Below are positions 1 through 7,919 of a DNA stretch of 64,000 bases, in pieces; position 1 is the stretch's first letter, and each line of letters starts with the position of its first letter. The translations under genes were made by a program, and so were the position numbers. Under the pieces are notes generated by a model. It was not told the DNA's origin. It saw only the letters and a list, made by a program, of their open reading frames with translations, and ran no database searches. The stretch is from the IMG/VR virus record IMGVR_UViG_3300010397_000001, positions 20,365-84,364 of that record; one strand, 5' to 3'. This DNA comes from a virus.

Positions 1-251
1 TCGAGAAGTACCGTGGCGTCGGTGTCATTCGTGGCGAGATGACCACCATCGACGTGGAGGAGCTGCGCGTTCAGTGCATGGAGCAAGATCCATCGGGTAA
101 CTTGTGGCGTTCGATCACGACGCGCGTCCTTGACAACGGGTTGTTGGAAGCGGCGCTGGAGCAGGGGCGCATTCCACCTGCCCTGGTGCAGGCAGCCACC
201 AAGACGGTCCCCAAGAAGGAGTATCTGGGTCTTCAGTACCTGAAGAAATGA
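1..251 (+). CDS. C-terminal fragment of an unknown protein (5' partial)
   Basis: The reading frame is open from base 3 to the TGA at 249-251. It codes sensibly upstream of the first internal ATG (base 39), so the gene almost certainly starts before the window. The visible 83 residues are mixed charged and hydrophobic, end in a lysine-rich stretch (KTVPKKEY...LKK) and show no motif I recognise. It is followed by a gene-free stretch with two hairpins, so it probably closes a transcription unit. Confidence 0.6.
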   Translation, partial: EKYRGVGVIRGEMTTIDVEELRVQCMEQDPSGNLWRSITTRVLDNGLLEAALEQGRIPPALVQAATKTVPKKEYLGLQYLKK

Positions 252-298
252 CCAGCATCACCAGGTGCCCCACAGGGGCTGTGACGTCCTGGGAAAGG

Positions 299-324
299 CA
301 GGGGGTAGACGTCCCTACCCCCTG
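299..324 (+). terminator. Strong hairpin after the first gene
   Basis: A perfect 10-bp stem (299-308 with 315-324) closes a 6-nt loop, 50 nt after a stop codon. A second, 6-bp hairpin follows at 334-339/351-356. There is no T-run, so this may be a GC-type terminator or an RNA processing/stability element. Confidence 0.5.
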
Positions 325-371
325 TGACTAAAAGCCTGTCAGCGACCCTTACAGGCGCCTTAAAACGGCCA

Positions 372-384
372 TTCATTCACTGAA
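372..384 (+). promoter_or_regulatory. TTCA-N5-TGAA palindrome upstream of the 396 gene
   Basis: Perfect copy of the recurrent 13-bp palindrome, ending 11 nt before the ATG at 396 and after the hairpin terminator. Its position suggests an operator or promoter element. See the finding on the genome-wide motif. Confidence 0.5.
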
Positions 385-395
385 AGTTACGACGC

Positions 396-686
396 ATGAA
401 GAAGATCAAGACTGATCCGCCCATCTATCTGGAGACGATGGCAGCGGTTGCATGGCTGAACCGTAGGCGTCGTGATGTTCCGTCGGGGTATCCGGTTGGC
501 AAGCGGCACCTTGACCCTCGGATGAACCCAACCGGTTGGAAGGCTGGCGGGCGTGACGCTGAGGAGTATCAGTTCAATCCAGAAATGGTCGGTGCGTCAC
601 GTGCTAGCGGTGTTGAGTTCGGGGAGGTGACTTCAGTCAGTGAAAACTGGGATGCGGATGCGACCCAACATTCAGGGGACGAATGA
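396..686 (+). CDS. Hypothetical protein, 96 aa
   Basis: ATG start after a gene-free leader with a palindromic site. The N-terminal half is basic (an NRRRRD run near residue 25) and rich in Pro and Gly; the C-terminal half is acidic. No recognised domain. Its last 47 bases overlap the next gene. The first ATG has only a weak ribosome binding site. Confidence 0.5.
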   Translation: MKKIKTDPPIYLETMAAVAWLNRRRRDVPSGYPVGKRHLDPRMNPTGWKAGGRDAEEYQFNPEMVGASRASGVEFGEVTSVSENWDADATQHSGDE

Positions 687-1014
687 CCCCCAGAACGAGA
701 ACTGCACGCTTGTTCCTGTGACGACAGTGAACCGTCTGCTCCCCAAGCTGTCACCTAACGTGCCGGCGGGGAGCTTCTTCCGCTTCAATGAGGAGACGAA
801 GCTGGTAGAAGCGATCGTCACGCCGGTTGCAGGCTACACAAGCATGGTCCCGATAGCGTGGGATACATGCGCAGACTGCACACGACCCCTCAGGCGCTGT
901 GAGTGCGCCCGTGGTGTATCTGCCAAGTCTTGGATGGTGGAGGCCGCGGAGAAGCGACCTGAGCTGATGCCAGAGGAGGCGCCCAAGAAAAAACTTCGGA
1001 GGATGAAGTTGTGA
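640..1014 (+). CDS. Hypothetical protein with CxxC motifs, 124 aa
   Basis: GTG at 640 follows GGGGAGG at 621-627; ATGs at 652 and 658 are alternatives. The GTG lies inside a TTCA-N5-TGAA palindrome at 632-644. The middle of the protein carries a cysteine pattern CxxC...CxC (CADC, then CEC, around residues 77-88) that could bind a metal. The C-terminus is lysine-rich. The stop overlaps the GTG of the next gene by 4 nt. No family recognised. Confidence 0.6.
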   Translation: MKTGMRMRPNIQGTNDPQNENCTLVPVTTVNRLLPKLSPNVPAGSFFRFNEETKLVEAIVTPVAGYTSMVPIAWDTCADCTRPLRRCECARGVSAKSWMVEAAEKRPELMPEEAPKKKLRRMKL

Positions 1015-1739
1015 CGGAAGACTTTAGCAATATGGCGCGCCGGCTTAGTCGCCTCAACGAGCTTCTGTCCAAGGCCATTCAAGAGGTGGACAAGTACGAA
1101 GAGATTATTGCCGACAACGTCGCTGACTTGCCGGCGTACCTCCACTTCGCGGTGGAGAACATTCTTGGTGTGCTAACCGTCGGCTCTCCGATCAATATGA
1201 AGTACCTGTTGACGGAAGGTCAAGCGATCGAGGTTCACAAGATGTTTGCTCAGATCGACATCCGGTACGCCGGCCAGATGCCGATCACGTGTCAGCTTGG
1301 CATGTGCACTCCTTCCACCGACGCGGCCATGCGCATCCTTACCGCGAGGACGATCGACTGGGACACGTATCAAGAAGAGGCGGCAGTCCTTCTAGAGGGG
1401 CGCAATGCTTTCGGCGCCAGACCGGCACACACGACGTGGCTCATTCACGCCGGCATGTCGACCGCCGTACAGAGCTGCGATATCCCTCATGGCACCATGG
1501 TGGCCTACGCGGCTTCCGCTCGAAACCAGATGGTCAACATCATGGAGATAATCGCGGAACACGAGTGGCCACCTGAATGCACCGAAGTCGTCCTGCGCTT
1601 GATGGGAGCAATGGACGACTCAGCTTTGGGCACCTACAGCAATCCGCTGGACGATCGCATAGAAGGGCAGAAGGATGGAACAGGAGACGGACCAGGCGTC
1701 AGTGCCGACGAACTCGACCGATGGTTCAACCTCGGATGA
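1011..1739 (+). CDS. Hypothetical protein, 242 aa
   Basis: GTG start in a GTGA overlap with the preceding stop. The protein begins with a helical, possibly coiled-coil segment (residues 1-35) and continues as a mixed globular sequence with an acidic, glycine-rich tail. I recognise no family. The 65-nt overlap with the next gene indicates translational coupling. Confidence 0.6.
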   Translation: MTEDFSNMARRLSRLNELLSKAIQEVDKYEEIIADNVADLPAYLHFAVENILGVLTVGSPINMKYLLTEGQAIEVHKMFAQIDIRYAGQMPITCQLGMCTPSTDAAMRILTARTIDWDTYQEEAAVLLEGRNAFGARPAHTTWLIHAGMSTAVQSCDIPHGTMVAYAASARNQMVNIMEIIAEHEWPPECTEVVLRLMGAMDDSALGTYSNPLDDRIEGQKDGTGDGPGVSADELDRWFNLG

Positions 1740-2208
1740 TGAACCGGTGGTGTTGAGCGCACCGGTGTCGGCTCACCTGTTCAGCGAGATGAGGTCGCAT
1801 CTCGTTGTTCAGGTGAAGGATGACGGTACGGGCATCAACCAACTGACGAACGCTCTGGTTGCGCGGTACCAGGCCGCAGTCGCCGAGCTGGGAGAAGCAA
1901 CCGCCGCGATCGTCAAGCACTGTCGGAAGACCGGGCAGACGGTGCCGTTCGACTTCCTCTACCCGTCGGCCCGCACCGTGTCGAAACTTCCGGCGAAGAC
2001 CAAGAAGGGTAAGCCGCTCCCGCCTTGGTTGCTTCCTTCCGACGAGGTGTTCCCCGCTGACTCGGAGGCCGCCAGCTACCACGAGTGCCCGGAGTGTAAG
2101 AAGCAGGTGCAGCACGACACCAGCAATGTCGCTTGTCCGCACTGCCAGGAAGAGCAGCGCAAGAAAGAAGATCCAGCAGCCAAGCCCGGCACGATCTTCG
2201 CAGCGTAG
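1675..2208 (+). CDS. Hypothetical zinc-ribbon protein, 177 aa
   Basis: ATG at 1675, preceded by a purine-rich site (GAAGGGCAGAAGG). An acidic, Ser/Thr-rich N-terminus is followed by a helical middle and a C-terminal zinc ribbon of two CxxC knuckles (CPEC ... CPHC, about 14 residues apart, residues 139-156). A nucleic-acid or protein adaptor role is possible, but nothing shows it. The start overlaps the previous gene by 65 nt. Confidence 0.6.
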   Translation: MEQETDQASVPTNSTDGSTSDDEPVVLSAPVSAHLFSEMRSHLVVQVKDDGTGINQLTNALVARYQAAVAELGEATAAIVKHCRKTGQTVPFDFLYPSARTVSKLPAKTKKGKPLPPWLLPSDEVFPADSEAASYHECPECKKQVQHDTSNVACPHCQEEQRKKEDPAAKPGTIFAA

Positions 2209-2210
2209 AT

Positions 2211-2366
2211 ATGATCGGCCGTCACAGCATTCAGTACGACGAGCGGTGGTTCGTGTGCAAGCGCTGTAAACGGGCCGTTCGTGTCATGCTGGCCAAGCCT
2301 CTGCTCGGCTGGCGGTTCCTACACATCCCACGTCGCTGCCACGACTGTTCAACTAGGAGGCACTAG
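2211..2366 (+). CDS. Zinc-finger microprotein, 51 aa
   Basis: I chose ATG 2211, two bases after the previous stop, over an upstream in-frame start that would lie inside the previous gene. The protein is very basic, with two CxxC pairs (CKRC and CHDC, 27 residues apart), a typical single zinc finger. Function unknown; it is one of many CxxC microproteins in this phage. Confidence 0.6.
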   Translation: MIGRHSIQYDERWFVCKRCKRAVRVMLAKPLLGWRFLHIPRRCHDCSTRRH

Positions 2367-2378
2367 CGACAGACCCTG

Positions 2379-2402
2379 ACTGAATTGGATTCAGTACCTG
2401 AA
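2379..2402 (+). promoter_or_regulatory. Double palindromic site before the HTH gene
   Basis: A perfect inverted repeat, ACTGAAT-TGG-ATTCAGT (2379-2395), overlaps a TTCA-N5-TGAA site (2390-2402), ending 10 nt before the ATG at 2413. The position upstream of a DNA-binding protein gene suggests an operator, possibly autoregulatory. Confidence 0.5.
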
Positions 2403-2412
2403 GGAGAGAAGG

Positions 2413-2682
2413 ATGACGCAGCATAGAGGCGGGGCGCTGTCACGAATTGCCCCGGAAGGTTGCTACACCACGTCTGGTTTTGCCAAGGCGGTCGGTATAT
2501 CTACCGACACGGCCAAGCGTTGGCGCCTGACGGGGACGCTCATTCCATCCGGTGAACCACACGAGAGTGGTGAACTGACGATCTACATCTACACGGAGGA
2601 GGACGTGCAGCTTGGGCGACAGCTTCGTGTCAGCCCGGGTTCGCTCGATCGGCGCCTCAAGCACCTGGAAGTTGCGTCTTGA
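2413..2682 (+). CDS. MerR/excisionase-like HTH DNA-binding protein, 89 aa
   Basis: Good ribosome binding site (GGAGAGAAGG) before ATG. Residues about 17-65 match the winged-helix pattern of MerR or excisionase proteins: a Y-T-T-S-G-F-A-K-A-V-G-I-S helix-turn-helix, then a recognition helix (T-A-K-R-W), then a YIYTEEDV wing and LGRQL helix. It probably binds DNA as a transcription regulator; with no integrase in the window, excisionase is less likely. Palindromic sites flank the gene on both sides, so autoregulation is plausible. Confidence 0.6.
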   Translation: MTQHRGGALSRIAPEGCYTTSGFAKAVGISTDTAKRWRLTGTLIPSGEPHESGELTIYIYTEEDVQLGRQLRVSPGSLDRRLKHLEVAS

Positions 2683-2684
2683 AC

Positions 2685-2743
2685 TTCATGAAGTGAACCG
2701 TACAGGTTGTCTCGTTTGGTAGTGTGATGGCCTGTACGGTTCA
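2685..2743 (+). promoter_or_regulatory. Palindrome plus 13-bp inverted repeat in the leader of the SSB operon
   Basis: TTCA-TGAAG-TGAA (2685-2697) contains the 12-bp perfect palindrome ACTTCATGAAGT (2683-2694). Partly overlapping it, TGAACCGTACAGG (2694-2706) is repeated in inverted orientation at 2731-2743 across a 24-nt spacer. This could be a paired operator or an RNA hairpin. It fills the 115-nt gap before the SSB-like gene. Confidence 0.5.
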
Positions 2744-2797
2744 ACATGTCAATGACGAACGACTCAGCAAATAACGCACGTGGAAGGTAGGTGGCGC

Positions 2798-3541
2798 GTG
2801 CCCATTGGCCAAACAGTCGGCAGTAAGCAGAACATGAAGAGTCTGCTCGCCGGCGGAAACAGCAACGACGAAGTGTGGCGGCTGAAGGACGGCGAGGCGG
2901 CTCACGTCCGCTTTCTGACCGAACCGTCCGGATGGTCGCGGTACTACGAGCACTTCGATTCCAGCCGCGAAGGAAGTCCGTTCATCCCGTGTATCGGGCG
3001 TGACGAGGGCTGCCAGTACTGCGACGACGGTGTCAGGTCTGGAAAGAAGTTCCTCGCGAACATCGTGGACCTTCAGACGGACAAGGCGCGGGTGATCGTG
3101 CTCCCGCAGACGGCGGCCGACTTCCTCTACAAGCGGTGGGCTTCCAAAGACACCATCATGGACCGCCCCTTCACGATCGAGCGCGAGGGGTCCGGCAAGG
3201 ACGACACGACGTACACCGTCGACCACGAGTCTCCGTCCAGGTTCAACACCAAGCGGTTCGAGATCAAGGACCTGGAGGAAGTCCTCCAATCCATGCTCGA
3301 CGGTCCCACGGTCGCGGATGACGATGACGATGAGCCATCGTGGTCGCGCAAGAAAAAGAAGTCGGCGGCGAAGAAGGCTGCTCCAAAGAAAGCTGGTCGT
3401 CGTACGATCGCTGACGAAGACGACGACGAAGACGACGAGGACGAACGTCCGCCGCGCCGGCCGGTCAAGTCGGCCAAGAAGTCCGTACGCAAAGCGCTCC
3501 CTCCCAGCAAGGGCGTCAAGCGCATGCGCAAGATGAACTGA
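2798..3541 (+). CDS. Probable single-stranded DNA-binding protein
   Basis: GTG at 2798 is preferred because GGAAGGTAGG (2782-2791) is an excellent ribosome binding site for it; the upstream in-frame GTG at 2780 has none. The N-terminal ~160 residues resemble phage gp32-like ssDNA-binding proteins: an aromatic-rich core, R-F-L-T-E and a zinc knuckle (C...GCQYC). The C-terminal ~80 residues alternate acidic Asp/Glu runs with lysine-rich H1-like stretches, where gp32 proteins usually have an acidic tail. It likely coats replication intermediates for the DnaE and RecA proteins downstream. Confidence 0.55.
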   Translation: MPIGQTVGSKQNMKSLLAGGNSNDEVWRLKDGEAAHVRFLTEPSGWSRYYEHFDSSREGSPFIPCIGRDEGCQYCDDGVRSGKKFLANIVDLQTDKARVIVLPQTAADFLYKRWASKDTIMDRPFTIEREGSGKDDTTYTVDHESPSRFNTKRFEIKDLEEVLQSMLDGPTVADDDDDEPSWSRKKKKSAAKKAAPKKAGRRTIADEDDDEDDEDERPPRRPVKSAKKSVRKALPPSKGVKRMRKMN

Positions 3542-3590
3542 CCCAGCGAACACCATTCACACCATCAAGCACTGAGAGGGAACAACCAAG

Positions 3591-4439
3591 ATGGCAGTCA
3601 GCAAGAAAGCCGCCGCTCCGGTGAAGTCCGCGAAGTCCAAGGTCGGTCCGGCGAGGATCGCCAAGGCGGAGCCCGCGAAGGTCGCTCCGAAGAAGGCTCC
3701 GGCCAAGGCGGCGCCGAAGCAGGACGTCGAGCAGATGTCCGTTCCGGACTTCCTCAAGTCCCTGCGCGACCAGATCGACGCGTTCCTCGGCTCCGCGCCG
3801 TGGGACGAAGCCGAAGCCTCCGGCACCGACGAGGAGGCGGACGAAGAGACCAGCGCGATCGACGCGCGGCGCGCGGAGCTGGAGGACATGACGCCGGCCG
3901 CCCTGCGCAAGTTGGCGAAGGCCGCGGAGTTCGACCCCAAGGACATCAAGGCCGCGTCGGTCGAACAGCTCGTCGAGAACCTGTTGGAAGCCGAATTCGG
4001 CGACGCCGAGGACGACGAGGACGAAGACGAGGAGGACTCGGAGGAGTCGGAAGACGAGGAGACCGAGGACGACTCCGACGACGAGGACGCCGAGGACGAG
4101 GAGGAAGAGGAGGACGACGGCGAGGACGATTACACCCGCGAAGACCTCCTGGCGATGTCGCTGTCCGACCTGAAGAACCTCGCGGTGCAGCTCGGCAAGG
4201 CCGACAGCAAGGCGGACCTGAAGGGCCAGGACAAGGACACCGTCGCCGATCTGATCCTAGAGGACGACGAGGAGTCGGAAGACGAGGAAGGCGAGGACGA
4301 CTACTACACCCGCGAGGACTACGAGGCGATGAAGATCGACGAGCTGAAGGCCCTCGCCGACCAGTGCGGCATCTCCTACAAGAAGACCGTCAAGGCCGCC
4401 GAGCTGATCGACGCCTTGGAGGCGTACGAGGAGGACTAG
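3591..4439 (+). CDS. Acidic protein with KA-rich head and three SAP/HeH-like repeats
   Basis: ATG start after GAGAGGGAAC. Residues 1-45 are Lys/Ala/Pro-rich like histone H1. Three related helix-extended-loop-helix units follow, near residues 97-135, 180-225 and 238-280; the last two start with YTRED and contain L-[KR]-x-L-A. They are separated by long Asp/Glu runs. Such small modules (SAP, HeH, Rho-N type) often bind nucleic acids. The acidic linkers could mimic DNA or keep the protein soluble. A terminator follows directly. Confidence 0.6.
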   Translation: MAVSKKAAAPVKSAKSKVGPARIAKAEPAKVAPKKAPAKAAPKQDVEQMSVPDFLKSLRDQIDAFLGSAPWDEAEASGTDEEADEETSAIDARRAELEDMTPAALRKLAKAAEFDPKDIKAASVEQLVENLLEAEFGDAEDDEDEDEEDSEESEDEETEDDSDDEDAEDEEEEEDDGEDDYTREDLLAMSLSDLKNLAVQLGKADSKADLKGQDKDTVADLILEDDEESEDEEGEDDYYTREDYEAMKIDELKALADQCGISYKKTVKAAELIDALEAYEED

Positions 4440-4465
4440 CTACATCGTCCATCCGGTGAAGTAAT

Positions 4466-4499
4466 GGGGCACCCCATACCAGGGGTGCCCCTTCTGTTT
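4466..4499 (+). terminator. Intrinsic terminator
   Basis: Perfect 10-bp stem GGGGCACCCC/GGGGTGCCCC (4466-4475 with 4482-4491) with a 6-nt loop, followed by TTCTGTTT. It lies 26 nt after the stop of the acidic repeat gene and ends the SSB transcription unit. Confidence 0.85.
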
Positions 4500-4511
4500 G
4501 TAGGAGATGAA

Positions 4512-4667
4512 GTGAGTAATCGGCGCAAGTACAAGCGCTTGCTCAAGTGGTACCGGCATTACAACCGATGTGCCAAGCTGCATGCGGCGCCCAATCTCTG
4601 CCAGACCTCTTCGGTGTGCGCGTGGTGGGCGTGCTGCGAAGCGGCTCGTTCTAGTGTGTGGAGATAG
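4512..4667 (+). CDS. Small basic Cys/Trp-rich protein, 51 aa
   Basis: GTG at 4512 follows TAGGAG at 4501-4506. The frame is open further upstream, but that start would lie inside the terminator. The protein is strongly basic at its N-terminus and then rich in Cys and Trp (CAWWACC). No family recognised. It is coupled to the next gene. Confidence 0.45.
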   Translation: MSNRRKYKRLLKWYRHYNRCAKLHAAPNLCQTSSVCAWWACCEAARSSVWR

Positions 4668-4669
4668 TC

Positions 4670-4981
4670 ATGCGGGGTAAGCAGGATCACCAGCCGCCTG
4701 CTCGTACACAGCAGGAACCGCTGGACAACACCAGCAACTACATCGCTGAGCAGATCGAGGTATGGCGGAAGACCGGTCAACTGATCCACCCCGAAACCGC
4801 GATGGAGATCGCCGCGTGGTGGCAGATGCCAAGCAACAGCTTCAGCCAGTTTGCCTCTACCGGTCACATCGCAAGTGACCTCATTCAGACCGTGAAGGAT
4901 CAAATGGAGGTGGCTCCAGAAGCGTCGCCCCACACCCAGGAGTTGTCAGCGCTCCTGGCCTATCTGGAAGCGTGTAGCTGA
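4670..4981 (+). CDS. Hypothetical protein, 103 aa
   Basis: ATG 4670 has GGAG at 4660-4663 and is preferred to GTG 4658. The middle (residues 25-70) reads as a helical domain with two tryptophans (AAWW). No recognised family or transmembrane segment. Confidence 0.55.
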   Translation: MRGKQDHQPPARTQQEPLDNTSNYIAEQIEVWRKTGQLIHPETAMEIAAWWQMPSNSFSQFASTGHIASDLIQTVKDQMEVAPEASPHTQELSALLAYLEACS

Positions 4982-5015
4982 TGATGATGTACCACTACAG
5001 AATCGGAGAATGAAC

Positions 5016-5789
5016 GTGGCACGGAAGAACCGGACGGACGCCGTCAAGCGCGCCGCTCAGTATCAGGGTTCGTCGACCGTCGTGCGTGGTGCGAAGCGTG
5101 CACCCCACGAACACACCCTCTCGTTCATCCGGGGCCGGCAGCGGTGCACCACCTGCCCCCACGTCGAGCCGCGTCCGAAGGTGGCGACCAACAACCTGGC
5201 CTTCGGCCAAGCCTTCACCGACGCCTTGGGCGAGTTCGACAAGGCAGCCAAAAGGATCGGCGACGGCTTCAAAGACATCTCTGCGCAGATCCTCAAGAGC
5301 AGCAAGAAGGAAGTCGTCACCATCGACTTCCTCACCATGTCGAAGCGATTCCCGGAAGAAATCTCTATCGGCTTCAACGACTCGTTGCCGCACCGCGAAC
5401 CGACTGACACGCCCGCCCCTACGGCCGACGTCGACCCGGAGACGCTGTACGCCATCGTTGACAAGCTGAAGACCGACGACCAGATCGGTGAGGCGAAGAG
5501 TGAGCCGACGCCGGCCGACATCGAGGCCGCCGTGCCGCTCGTCGCACCGGTGGTCGTTCAGACGTCCTTCCCCACGGAGCAGCAGACCCGCGAGACGATG
5601 ATCCTCCACTTCACTAACCAGCCGGACTCTGCCATGCGTGACGAGTTGGTGCAGACCGTTCAGTGGCTGAACCTGCACGGGTTCAACTTCAAACTGACCT
5701 CGAAGACGAACAAGTCGCAACTGTGGGCGTGGATCCGCGAGGCACGCGCCACGGTGCAGGACACCAACGTTCCGCAGGACGACGCGTGA
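5016..5789 (+). CDS. Hypothetical protein, 257 aa
   Basis: GTG 5016 has GGAG at ideal spacing, whereas ATG 5010 is only one base from it. The basic N-terminus contains one CxxC-type knuckle (RCTTCPH, near residue 45). A helical region, an acidic/proline linker and a C-terminal globular part with Trp-rich helices follow. No family recognised. Its TGA overlaps the next GTG, opening the envelope-related gene set. Confidence 0.6.
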   Translation: MARKNRTDAVKRAAQYQGSSTVVRGAKRAPHEHTLSFIRGRQRCTTCPHVEPRPKVATNNLAFGQAFTDALGEFDKAAKRIGDGFKDISAQILKSSKKEVVTIDFLTMSKRFPEEISIGFNDSLPHREPTDTPAPTADVDPETLYAIVDKLKTDDQIGEAKSEPTPADIEAAVPLVAPVVVQTSFPTEQQTRETMILHFTNQPDSAMRDELVQTVQWLNLHGFNFKLTSKTNKSQLWAWIREARATVQDTNVPQDDA

Positions 5790-6232
5790 ACGAAACTCGC
5801 GCAAAATTCGGTGCCCTGATCCCCTTCGCTATCGTGGTCGTCGCCATCATGGTCGGATGGTGGTTGATTCCGCCGCTGTCTCCGACGCAGGCCGACGTTA
5901 ACATGCCGTTGCACTACCAGGTGTCTTCTGTGCCGTCTACGGCCGGCAGCGACGCTCTGGTGCCGTCTATGCGCCCCACCACTGTGACGGCAGTGATGCC
6001 CAACCTGGTGGGGATGGACGTACCCACCGCGCAGGGGCACATGAAGACCCTCGGCTTCACACGCGTTCTGTTCATGTCGAACGACTCGACTCTCCGATCG
6101 ATCGACACACCGCAGAACTGGATCGTCGACACTCAGCAGTTCACAGCCGGCGAACCCATCTGGGTGGACGAGCTGATTACGATTGAGTGCCGGTGGAAAA
6201 ACTGGGGGCTGGAATCCCCCACCAAGAAGTGA
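5786..6232 (+). CDS. Single-pass membrane protein with PASTA-like domain
   Basis: GTG in a GTGA overlap; the upstream open frame lies inside the previous gene. Residues 8-28 form a transmembrane helix (two Trp near its end), then a Ser/Thr/Pro-rich linker. The C-terminal ~75 residues have the PASTA pattern: V-M-P-N-L-V-G-M, a helix, L-G-F, then a beta-rich end. PASTA domains bind peptidoglycan or muropeptides outside the membrane. The next two genes are also membrane-associated, so a host-envelope role is likely. Confidence 0.6.
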   Translation: MNETRAKFGALIPFAIVVVAIMVGWWLIPPLSPTQADVNMPLHYQVSSVPSTAGSDALVPSMRPTTVTAVMPNLVGMDVPTAQGHMKTLGFTRVLFMSNDSTLRSIDTPQNWIVDTQQFTAGEPIWVDELITIECRWKNWGLESPTKK

Positions 6233-6264
6233 CCGTGGCAAACCAACACAGGAGGACGTAACCA

Positions 6265-6429
6265 GTGAGTGGCGGCAAGTTGCCCGTGACCGGGCTCAGC
6301 ACAATCATGGTCGGTGGTGTCGCGATCAACCAGGTGAACTTGGCTCTGATCGCCGTGGGCATCGTCATCGTCGGAGCGGTACTCTACCGCTTCGGCTGGC
6401 GCCGCCGGAAGCCGATCAGTTCTCGGTGA
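6265..6429 (+). CDS. 54-aa membrane peptide with LPVTG sortase motif
   Basis: GTG at 6265 follows GGAGG (6251-6255). The 54-residue product starts MSGGK, then LPVTG at residues 6-10, then a hydrophobic stretch (residues ~13-42) and a WRRRK tail. That is exactly a cell-wall sorting signal, but with almost nothing in front of it. It may be a free-standing sortase substrate or competitor, or the motif may be coincidental in a small membrane protein. Its TGA overlaps the GTG of the glycosyltransferase by 4 nt. Confidence 0.65.
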   Translation: MSGGKLPVTGLSTIMVGGVAINQVNLALIAVGIVIVGAVLYRFGWRRRKPISSR

Positions 6430-7919
6430 CCTATAGGGCATGGATGGTGCGGCGTCGTGCATTGCTCGGCGCCGCTCTTCTTGTAATGGCAGGTGCTGGT
6501 TGGTCATACCGACACATCCAGTCGACCATTCAAGAGGTAAATGGCAACGGATCACAGTACGGGCTGATCTTCACCTTCGCCTTTGTGATCCTGGTGTGGC
6601 AGACGTTCCTCTGCTATCGCGAAAAGCCGTGGCGGGCGAATGCCGCGCAGCAGCAGATCCTCAACGCCATGCGTATCGGTGTGGTCGTTCCCGTCTACAA
6701 CGAGGACCCCGCAGCGCTGCGACACTGCCTGGCGTCGCTGATCGATCAGAGCCGACCATTCAACATGATCTACGTCGTGGATGACGGCTCGACGAAAGTG
6801 GACTACGCGCAGGAAGGGGTGATCACCTGGTTCAAGCTCGCGTGCAAGCGCGCTGGCATTCCGTGTGCGTGGGCTGTGAAGGGCAATGGCGGAAAGCGGT
6901 CCGCTCAGGGCGTGGCGTTCATGAACGCAGACGTAGACCTGTGGGCGACGTCTGACTCAGACAGCATCTGGGCGCCCAACGCACTTCACGAGTTACAGAT
7001 ACCGTTCCGAGACACACGGGTGTTCAGCGTGGCCGGCATTGTGGTGGCGCTGAACAACACGAAGAACCTACTCGCCCGGGTAACCGATCTGTGGTTCGTT
7101 ACCGGACAGTTGATCGACCGCTCAGCGATGTCAACGATGGGTTCGGTGTTGGTCAACAGCGGACCCATCGCCATGTACCGCTCCGAGGTCATCATGAAGA
7201 ATCTCGACGGCTATCTCAACGAGACGTTCTTCAAGTGGAAGATCGAGATGAGCGATGACTCGCTGCTGACGCTGTACGCGCTTCAGGAAGGGAAGGCTGT
7301 ACAGCAGCCGACAGCGTTCGCGTTCACTCTGATGCCGGAAACTCTGAACCATCACGTACGCCAGTACCTCCGATGGATGCGCGGTGCGTTCATTCGGTCG
7401 GCCTGGCGGTTCAAGTACCTGCCGCTGAAAACCTACGCGTTCTGGGGTCATCTGCTGGGGTGGATCCAGATGCTGATGAGCACCGTCATCTTCGTGACGT
7501 TGTTCTTCGTTCAGCCGGTGAAGTCAGGCCAGTACTTGTCGGCCTGGCCGTACCTGCTCAGCATCCCGATCCTGATCGGCTACGCCCAGTCTCTGAGGTA
7601 CCTGGCTATTCGTCGCAGTGACCAGACGTTGTGGTCACAGTTGTTCACGGTGGCACTGACACCTCTTGCCACGGTGTGGGCTTTCTTCGGACTCAGGATC
7701 ATCCGGTGGTACGCCATGTGCACGCCCACGGTCGGTGGTTGGGGCACTCGGGAGAACATCGAGTTGACCATGGGTGGTGGCGCCGAACCAAGTGCACCGC
7801 AAGTCGAGGTGCGCCGTATCGTTCCGTGGTACGCGGACCCTGATCGAACGGTGGTCCTGGCAGGCAGCCGTGCGGCCGCGCAACCGACCATCTACGGGCG
7901 CCACAGGGCCGCTGAATAG
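6426..7919 (+). CDS. Hyaluronan-synthase-like family 2 glycosyltransferase
   Basis: GTG 6426 is in a GTGA overlap; the longer open frame lies in upstream genes. There are two N-terminal membrane helices (13-28 and 44-63), a cytosolic GT-A domain and four to five C-terminal helices (337-430). Motifs of class I hyaluronan/chitin/cellulose synthases are all present: VVDDGS (DD119-120), DSDS (177-180), SDDSLLT (DD277-278), Q-Y-L-R-W (313-317) and the WGTR motif (439-442). It probably makes and exports a beta-linked polysaccharide from UDP-sugars. About 500 residues is normal for the family. A terminator follows. Confidence 0.85.
   Translation: MTYRAWMVRRRALLGAALLVMAGAGWSYRHIQSTIQEVNGNGSQYGLIFTFAFVILVWQTFLCYREKPWRANAAQQQILNAMRIGVVVPVYNEDPAALRHCLASLIDQSRPFNMIYVVDDGSTKVDYAQEGVITWFKLACKRAGIPCAWAVKGNGGKRSAQGVAFMNADVDLWATSDSDSIWAPNALHELQIPFRDTRVFSVAGIVVALNNTKNLLARVTDLWFVTGQLIDRSAMSTMGSVLVNSGPIAMYRSEVIMKNLDGYLNETFFKWKIEMSDDSLLTLYALQEGKAVQQPTAFAFTLMPETLNHHVRQYLRWMRGAFIRSAWRFKYLPLKTYAFWGHLLGWIQMLMSTVIFVTLFFVQPVKSGQYLSAWPYLLSIPILIGYAQSLRYLAIRRSDQTLWSQLFTVALTPLATVWAFFGLRIIRWYAMCTPTVGGWGTRENIELTMGGGAEPSAPQVEVRRIVPWYADPDRTVVLAGSRAAAQPTIYGRHRAAE

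Noticed and set aside
4464-4511. Upstream extension of the 4512 gene
   Set aside because: The start codon would lie next to the terminator stem with no ribosome binding site.
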